Of a DNA stretch of 9,791 nt, positions 6,007 to 9,791 are shown one piece after another. The notes beneath the pieces are model-generated. The model was not told where the DNA came from, made no database searches, and saw only the letters and a list, made by a program, of their open reading frames with translations. The stretch's first letter is position 1, and each line of letters starts with the position of its first letter. This stretch comes from JBLNBU01 sp050260215 (GTDB lineage: Bacteria; Pseudomonadota; Alphaproteobacteria; Rhodospirillales; Magnetospirillaceae): NCBI GenBank assembly GCA_050260215.1, contig JBLNBU010000250.1, positions 1-9,791 of the forward strand. The letters are read 5' to 3'. A program made the position numbers and the translations under genes.

Positions 6007-7118
6007 TGGTCGCGGTCAACGACACCACGCTCCGCGACGGCGAGCAGACCGCCGGCGTCGCCTTCACCCTGGCCGAGAAGCTGGCCATCGCCCGGGCGCT
6101 GGACCGCGCCGGCGTGCCCGAGATCGAGTGCGGCATTCCCGCCATGGGGCCCGAGGAGCAGGACGGCATCCGCGCCGTCGTCGCCCTGGGCTTGAAGGCG
6201 CGCGCCATCGCCTGGTGCCGCATGCGCGATGACGACCTCGATGCGGCCACGGCCTGCGGCGTCGGCATGGTCAACCTGTCGATCCCGGTCTCGGACCTGC
6301 AGCTGAAGGCCAAGCTGGGCCGCGACCGCACGTGGGCGCTGGGCCATGTCGACGCCATGGTCCGTGCCGCCCGCGACGCCGGCTTCGAGGTGGTGGTGGG
6401 CGGCGAGGACTCGTCGCGCGCCGATCCCGACTTCCTGCTCGCCCTGCTGGAGGTCGCCGAGGCGGCAGGGGCGCGGCGCTTCCGCTTCGCCGACACGCTG
6501 GGGATCATGGATCCGTTCGCCACCCATGCCCTGTTCGCCCGCCTGCGCGCCGCCAGCGGCCTCGAGCTCGAGATTCACGCCCATGACGACCTGGGCCTGG
6601 CCACCGCCAACTCGCTGGCCGCGGTCAAGGGCGGGGCCAGCCACGTGTCGACCACCGTCAACGGCCTGGGCGAGCGCGCCGGCAACGCCCCGCTGGAAGA
6701 AGTGGTGGTGGCGCTCGAACACCTCTACGGGCTGTCGGCCGGGGTGGACAAGCTGCGGCTCGGCACGGTGTCGCGGCTGGTGGCCTCGGCCTCGGGGCGG
6801 CCGGTGCCGGTCAACAAGAGCATCGTCGGCCGCGCCGTGTTCACCCATGAATCGGGCATTCACGTCTCGGGGCTGCTGCGCGACCGCCGCACCTACGAGG
6901 CGCTGGACCCGCGCGAGCTGGGGCGGCGCCACCACGTGGTGCTGGGCAAGCACTCCGGCGTCGCCGCGGTGCTGCACGCCTGCGCCGAGCTGGGCCTGGC
7001 CCCCACCGGCCCGCAGGCCCGCGGCGTGCTGGCCCGCGTGCGCGCCCACGCCACCCAGGCCAAGCGGCCGCCCACCCCCGACGAGCTCCGCCGCTTCGTC
7101 GCCGAGGCCGCCCACTGA
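6006..7118 (+). CDS. nifV: NifV, homocitrate synthase
   Basis: NifV (370 aa) condenses acetyl-CoA with 2-oxoglutarate to give R-homocitrate, the organic ligand of FeMo-cofactor. It belongs to the DRE-TIM / HMGL-like barrel family with isopropylmalate synthase. The visible motifs are NDTTLRDGEQTAG at residues 5-17 (catalytic R10, metal-binding D11), the metal-binding HAHDDLG at 191-197, and the family signature NGLGERAGN at 219-227. FTHESGIHVSGLL near residues 280-292 is also typical. The length is that of dedicated NifV proteins and lacks the long C-terminal regulatory domain of LeuA, which with the context excludes isopropylmalate synthase. The ATG overlaps the iscA stop by one base, and the preceding GGGAAGA is a weak ribosome site, so expression is probably coupled to iscA. 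Confidence 0.96.
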   Translation: MVAVNDTTLRDGEQTAGVAFTLAEKLAIARALDRAGVPEIECGIPAMGPEEQDGIRAVVALGLKARAIAWCRMRDDDLDAATACGVGMVNLSIPVSDLQLKAKLGRDRTWALGHVDAMVRAARDAGFEVVVGGEDSSRADPDFLLALLEVAEAAGARRFRFADTLGIMDPFATHALFARLRAASGLELEIHAHDDLGLATANSLAAVKGGASHVSTTVNGLGERAGNAPLEEVVVALEHLYGLSAGVDKLRLGTVSRLVASASGRPVPVNKSIVGRAVFTHESGIHVSGLLRDRRTYEALDPRELGRRHHVVLGKHSGVAAVLHACAELGLAPTGPQARGVLARVRAHATQAKRPPTPDELRRFVAEAAH

Positions 7119-7120
7119 AC

Positions 7121-7125
7121 GGAGG
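7121..7125 (+). promoter_or_regulatory. Ribosome-binding site that decides the nifW start
   Basis: GGAGG lies five bases before the ATG at 7131. An in-frame GTG at 7125 would add two residues but overlaps this site, so the ATG is preferred. Confidence 0.75.
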
Positions 7126-7130
7126 TGACC

Positions 7131-7427
7131 ATGACCGTCCTCGACCAGCTGGCACAGCTGTCCAGCGCCGAACAGATCTTCGCCGCCCTCGACGTTCCCC
7201 TCGACCAGGCGGTGGTCGACGTCAGCCGCCTGCACATCCTCAAGCGCTTCCGCGACCTGCTGGCCGGCACCGACCTGTCGAGCCTGCCCGACGACGCCCT
7301 GCACGCGGTGCTGCGGACCGCGCTCACCCAGGCCCAGGCTGAATTCGCCTCCGGCACCGGTGCCAAGACCTTCAAGGTCTTCCAGCAGGCCAAGGGTTTC
7401 GTCGGATTGGGGGAAGTGCGGCGGTAG
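7131..7427 (+). CDS. nifW: NifW, nitrogenase-stabilising/protective protein
   Basis: NifW (98 aa) is a small soluble protein that associates with the MoFe protein. It is linked to its protection from oxygen or its late maturation; the exact mechanism is not settled. The sequence shows the family pattern: an N-terminal helix with LSSAEQIFAALDVPLDQAVVDVSRLHILKRF (split over residues 10-40), and a C-terminal AQAEFASGTGAKTFKVFQQ block (residues 68-86). It is slightly short but complete. It starts 12 bases after the nifV stop behind a good GGAGG and ends the second operon. It converges on nifA, with a hairpin between them. Confidence 0.93.
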   Translation: MTVLDQLAQLSSAEQIFAALDVPLDQAVVDVSRLHILKRFRDLLAGTDLSSLPDDALHAVLRTALTQAQAEFASGTGAKTFKVFQQAKGFVGLGEVRR

Positions 7428-7437
7428 CAGTGGTTCC

Positions 7438-7458
7438 TGGCCGGGTCGTGCCCGGCCA
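7438..7458. terminator. Hairpin between convergent nifW and nifA
   Basis: TGGCCGGG (7438-7445) and CCCGGCCA (7451-7458) form a perfect 8-bp, GC-rich stem with the 5-base loop TCGTG, centred in the 52-base gap between the two stop codons. The position suits a two-way terminator, but neither side has a T-tract. The CCCGGCCATGACGA-type text also resembles dispersed intergenic palindromes of alphaproteobacteria. Confidence 0.6.
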
Positions 7459-7479
7459 TGACGAGCAGGCCGCGAGGGG

Positions 7480-9141
7480 TCACAGCCTCTCCACCTCGAT
7501 CCCGTATTTCTTGAGCGCATAGCCGACCTGGCGGGGCGTGAGGCCCAGCAGGCGGGCGGCCTTGGCCTGGACCCAGCCGCAGCGTTCCATGGCCTGGACC
7601 AGGCGCTCGCGGTCGACCAGGCCGTCGATGTCGGGATCGCTGCCCGGGTCCGCAGCCGGCGGCGGCGGGGATGGCGGTGCCGCAGCCGCAGTCGCGGGGG
7701 GCGGGGCGGGATGGGGGGCTGGGGCGGGTGCGGGGCGCTTGTCCCACAGCTGCGACGACAGGCAGGTGCCGCCGACGCAAGACAGGTCGCCGGGGCAGAT
7801 GGTGTCGGACTTGCACATGGTGGCGGCGCGGGTGATGCAGTTTTCCAGCTCGCGTACGTTGCCGGGGAAGCGGCACCCTTGCAGGATGCGGACGACCTCG
7901 TCGGCCAGCGCCAGTTCGCGGCCGTTCTCCGCGTTGAACTGGTGCAGGAAGTGGGCGGCCAGCAGCGGGATGTCGCCGCCGCGTTCGCGAAGCGCGGGCA
8001 GGAAGATCGGCACCACGTTGAGGCGATAGTAGAGGTCGGCGCGGAACTCGCCCTTGGCCACCGCGGTTTCCAGGTCGCGGTTGGTGGCGGCGACCAGGCG
8101 GACGTCGACCTTGACCGTCTTCGAGCCGCCGACCCGCTCGAACTCGCCTTCCTGCAGCACCCGCAGCAGCTTGGCCTGGAAGGCGGCCGAGATCTCGCCG
8201 ATCTCGTCGAGGAACAAGGTACCGCCATGGGCCAGCTCGAAGCGGCCCTTGCGCTCGCCGACGGCGCCGGTAAAGGCGCCCTTCTCGTGGCCGAACAGTT
8301 CGGACTCCAGCACGCTCTCGGCCAGGGCGGCGCAGTTCAGCTTTACGAAGGCCTTGGACGCGCGCGGCGACAGGGCATGGACGGCGCGCGCCACCAGTTC
8401 CTTGCCGGTGCCGCTTTCGCCGCGCAGCAGCACGGTGGCCTTGGCCGGGGCGGCTTGGCGCACCTGGGCATAGACCCGGGCCATGGCCGCCGAGGTGCCG
8501 ATGACGTCGGCCAGGCCCTGGACGGAGGCGGTGGGCGCGGCCTCGGTCACGCGCTTGTGCAGGCGGGCGTTCTGCTCCATCAGCCGCTCGCGGTCGGCGG
8601 CGACCTTGCCGTGCAGGCTGACGGTCTGGGCGATCAGGGTGGCGACCATGGTCAGGAAGCGCAGGTCGTGCTCGAACACGTGGTTGGCGCCGCGCTCCCA
8701 GCCGCGCTCGACCGACAGCGCGCCGAACGGCTTGCCGGTGGTCTTGATCGGCACGCACAGGAACGACATCGGCTCGCCTTCGAGACCTTCGCCCTCGCGC
8801 AGGTAGTCGGCCAGCAGCGGCTCTTCCTCGGCGTCGGGGACGACCATGGGGATGCTGGTGGCCACCACCTTCTCGACCGCCGCCAGCGGATAGCGCAGCA
8901 CGCCTTCGCGCGCCAGCACCAGCGACATGCCGGCGACGGCGGCTATGGTCAGGCGGCCCTGGTCGTCCTTCAGCACCACCGCGCCGCGGCGCATCTGCAG
9001 GTAGGACGACAGGATGTTGAGCACGTCATGCAGCGCATGGTCGAGGTCGAGCGTCGATCCCAGCACCTTGCTGATTTCGTACATGCCGATCAGCGGCAAC
9101 GCGGCGACATCGCGAACCATGCGCATCTCGTCCGATTTCAT
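7480..9141 (-). CDS. nifA: NifA, sigma-54-dependent activator of nif genes (oxygen-sensitive class)
   Basis: NifA (553 aa) binds TGT-N10-ACA enhancers and uses ATP hydrolysis to open sigma-54 promoters. An N-terminal GAF domain spans about residues 20-178, a linker helix 180-200, and the AAA+ domain about 211-440 with Walker A GESGTGKE (241-248), the sigma-54 contact GAFTGA (288-293) and Walker B GTLFLDE (307-313). At its end the complete C-x11-C-x19-C-x4-C motif (C423, C435, C455, C460) marks the alphaproteobacterial class inhibited directly by oxygen without NifL. C443 and C449 lie inside this motif in addition. A Pro/Ala-rich linker (about 470-500) leads to the DNA-binding helix-turn-helix (about 514-546). 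The ATG has GGGAG upstream; Met6 or Met8 are possible alternatives. Its own sigma-54 promoter lies 36 bases upstream. The GAF domain may sense nitrogen status through PII, as in relatives. Confidence 0.97.
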   Translation of the reverse strand: MKSDEMRMVRDVAALPLIGMYEISKVLGSTLDLDHALHDVLNILSSYLQMRRGAVVLKDDQGRLTIAAVAGMSLVLAREGVLRYPLAAVEKVVATSIPMVVPDAEEEPLLADYLREGEGLEGEPMSFLCVPIKTTGKPFGALSVERGWERGANHVFEHDLRFLTMVATLIAQTVSLHGKVAADRERLMEQNARLHKRVTEAAPTASVQGLADVIGTSAAMARVYAQVRQAAPAKATVLLRGESGTGKELVARAVHALSPRASKAFVKLNCAALAESVLESELFGHEKGAFTGAVGERKGRFELAHGGTLFLDEIGEISAAFQAKLLRVLQEGEFERVGGSKTVKVDVRLVAATNRDLETAVAKGEFRADLYYRLNVVPIFLPALRERGGDIPLLAAHFLHQFNAENGRELALADEVVRILQGCRFPGNVRELENCITRAATMCKSDTICPGDLSCVGGTCLSSQLWDKRPAPAPAPHPAPPPATAAAAPPSPPPPAADPGSDPDIDGLVDRERLVQAMERCGWVQAKAARLLGLTPRQVGYALKKYGIEVERL

Positions 9142-9176
9142 GGCGGACTCCCGAACGGTCCCTCCGCCATGGGCTT

Positions 9177-9192
9177 CGCAAGGGCCGTGCCA
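9177..9192 (-). promoter_or_regulatory. Sigma-54 promoter of nifA
   Basis: Read on the minus strand, TGGCACGGCCCTTGCG has GG and GC ten bases apart. Its first 15 bases are identical to the nifE promoter. The last base is G where A or T is preferred. The predicted start is near 9166, 25 bases before the nifA ATG. I found no TGT-N10-ACA upstream of it, so the activator, whether NifA without a nearby site, NtrC or another protein, is not clear. Confidence 0.82.
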
Positions 9193-9224
9193 CCCGCAAG
9201 GGGCCGCTTTGGCGGCGCAAAGGG

Positions 9225-9250
9225 TGGTCCGCTGGTCAATCGGTGGTCAA
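9225..9250. repeat. Short phased direct repeats (TGGTC / TGGTCAA) upstream of the nifA promoter
   Basis: TGGTC occurs at 9225, and TGGTCAA at 9233 and 9244; on the minus strand this reads TTGACCA twice and GACCA once. The two longer copies are 11 bases apart, one helical turn. They lie roughly 33-58 bases upstream of the nifA -24 element, where an activator could bind. The repeats are short, so chance is possible, and I do not recognise the motif. Confidence 0.4.
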
Positions 9251-9367
9251 GCCGGCCGCCAGCCTGCCCAATCTTTCGGCACCTGCCCGGCGGTCGGGCC
9301 GGTCTACCTTCGTTAACCATTTTCGGCTAGAGTGGCGCGACCGAGAACCGCCCCCGGGATTTCTGGC

Positions 9368-9791
9368 ATGGCCCGCGCCAAGGAAGACTATCGCAGTATC
9401 ACCGGCCCGCAGAAGGCCGCGATCTTGATGCTGAGCCTCGGCGAGGAGCAGTCGTCGAAGCTGTTCGGCATGATGAGCGACGACGAGATCAAGGAAATCT
9501 CGCAGTTGATGGCCAAGCTGGGCACCATCAACTCCAACATCGTCGAACGCATCTTCGTCGAATTCGCCGACCAGCTGTCGTCCACCGGTTCGCTGGTCGG
9601 TTCGGCCCAGGTCACCGAGCGGCTGCTGTTGAAGGCGCTGCCCAAGGACCGCGTCGACGCCATCTTGGAAGAAATCCGCGGTCCTGCCGGCCGCACCATG
9701 TGGGACAAGCTGGGCAACGTTTCCGAGCAGGTGCTGGCCAACTACCTGAAGAACGAGTACCCGCAGACGGTCGCCATCATCCTGGCCAAGA
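9368..9791 (+). CDS. fliG: FliG, flagellar motor switch protein, 5' part (3' end outside window)
   Basis: The first 141 residues of FliG are visible; the frame is open to the window end. FliG forms the upper part of the flagellar switch complex at the base of the motor, binds FliF and FliM, and takes up torque from the stators. The N-terminal domain is recognisable from ITGPQKAAILMLSLGEE (residues 11-27) and DDEIKEISQLMAKLG (38-52). The start of the middle domain shows LANYLKNEYPQTVAIILAK (about 123-141), where EYPQ matches the conserved EHPQ-type motif. The ATG has only a weak GGGA eight bases upstream. A GTG at 9332 is in frame, but the ATG gives the usual N-terminus. It diverges from nifA and marks the edge of the nif cluster against flagellar genes. 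Confidence 0.95.
   Translation, partial: MARAKEDYRSITGPQKAAILMLSLGEEQSSKLFGMMSDDEIKEISQLMAKLGTINSNIVERIFVEFADQLSSTGSLVGSAQVTERLLLKALPKDRVDAILEEIRGPAGRTMWDKLGNVSEQVLANYLKNEYPQTVAIILAK

Noticed and set aside
5802..8228. Very long open frame on the minus strand (808 codons) across iscA, nifV, nifW and part of nifA
   Set aside because: It is a by-product of strong GC bias at third positions; its translation is low-complexity Arg/Ala/Pro text, and real conserved genes occupy the region in other frames.
9285..9299. Small inverted repeat GCCCG-N5-CGGGC upstream of fliG
   Set aside because: A five-base GC stem is expected by chance in DNA of this composition and is not tied to any known element.
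7711..9330. 539-codon plus-strand open frame opposite nifA
   Set aside because: Shadow of nifA; translation has no domain and runs across the nifA promoter.

Overview
This window carries part of a nitrogen-fixation (nif) gene cluster from a very GC-rich proteobacterium. It most likely comes from an alphaproteobacterium of the Rhodospirillaceae/Azospirillaceae type, with Magnetospirillum or a relative as my best guess. The guess rests on three points: the oxygen-sensitive class of NifA (complete C-x11-C-x19-C-x4-C motif), the gene order nifE-nifN-nifX-NifX-associated gene-fdxB-nifQ, and a bordering flagellar fliG. It comes from recognising protein families by eye; no database search was run.

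Layout. (1) Positions 1-855 hold the 3' part of a membrane-linked sensor histidine kinase, cut by the window start. (2) Positions 856-998 are a short regulatory gap with a perfect NifA enhancer-type palindrome (TGT-N10-ACA) and a consensus sigma-54 -24/-12 promoter. (3) Positions 999-5571 are a tightly packed plus-strand operon: nifE, nifN, nifX, a NifX-associated (DUF269) gene, a nif-type 2[4Fe-4S] ferredoxin gene (fdxB-like) and nifQ. (4) Positions 5572-5697 hold a second NifA-site/sigma-54 unit. Its NifA site overlaps the nifQ stop codon, and a strong palindromic repeat lies between site and promoter. (5) Positions 5698-7427 are a second plus-strand operon: an iscA-type A-type carrier gene, nifV and nifW. 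(6) Positions 7428-7479 hold a hairpin between convergent genes. (7) nifA lies on the minus strand (7480-9141) behind its own sigma-54 promoter. (8) fliG starts at 9368, diverging from nifA, and runs off the window end.

How the genes work together. NifE/NifN form the scaffold on which the FeMo-cofactor precursor matures. NifX and the DUF269 protein are associated with cofactor handling, NifQ with molybdenum supply, and NifV makes homocitrate, the organic ligand of the cofactor. The IscA-type protein and ferredoxin serve Fe-S assembly and electron supply. NifW is linked to protection or maturation of the MoFe protein. NifA with sigma-54 would switch on both operons, and its cysteine motif predicts direct inhibition by oxygen. 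The structural genes nifHDK and the genes nifB, nifU and nifS are not in this window.

No mobile element, CRISPR array, tRNA or rRNA was seen. I found no convincing new biological system. The points worth a second look concern regulation: a nifA sigma-54 promoter without a recognisable NifA site, phased repeats above it, a palindromic repeat inside the second control region, and iscA joined directly to nifV with no nifU/nifS between them.
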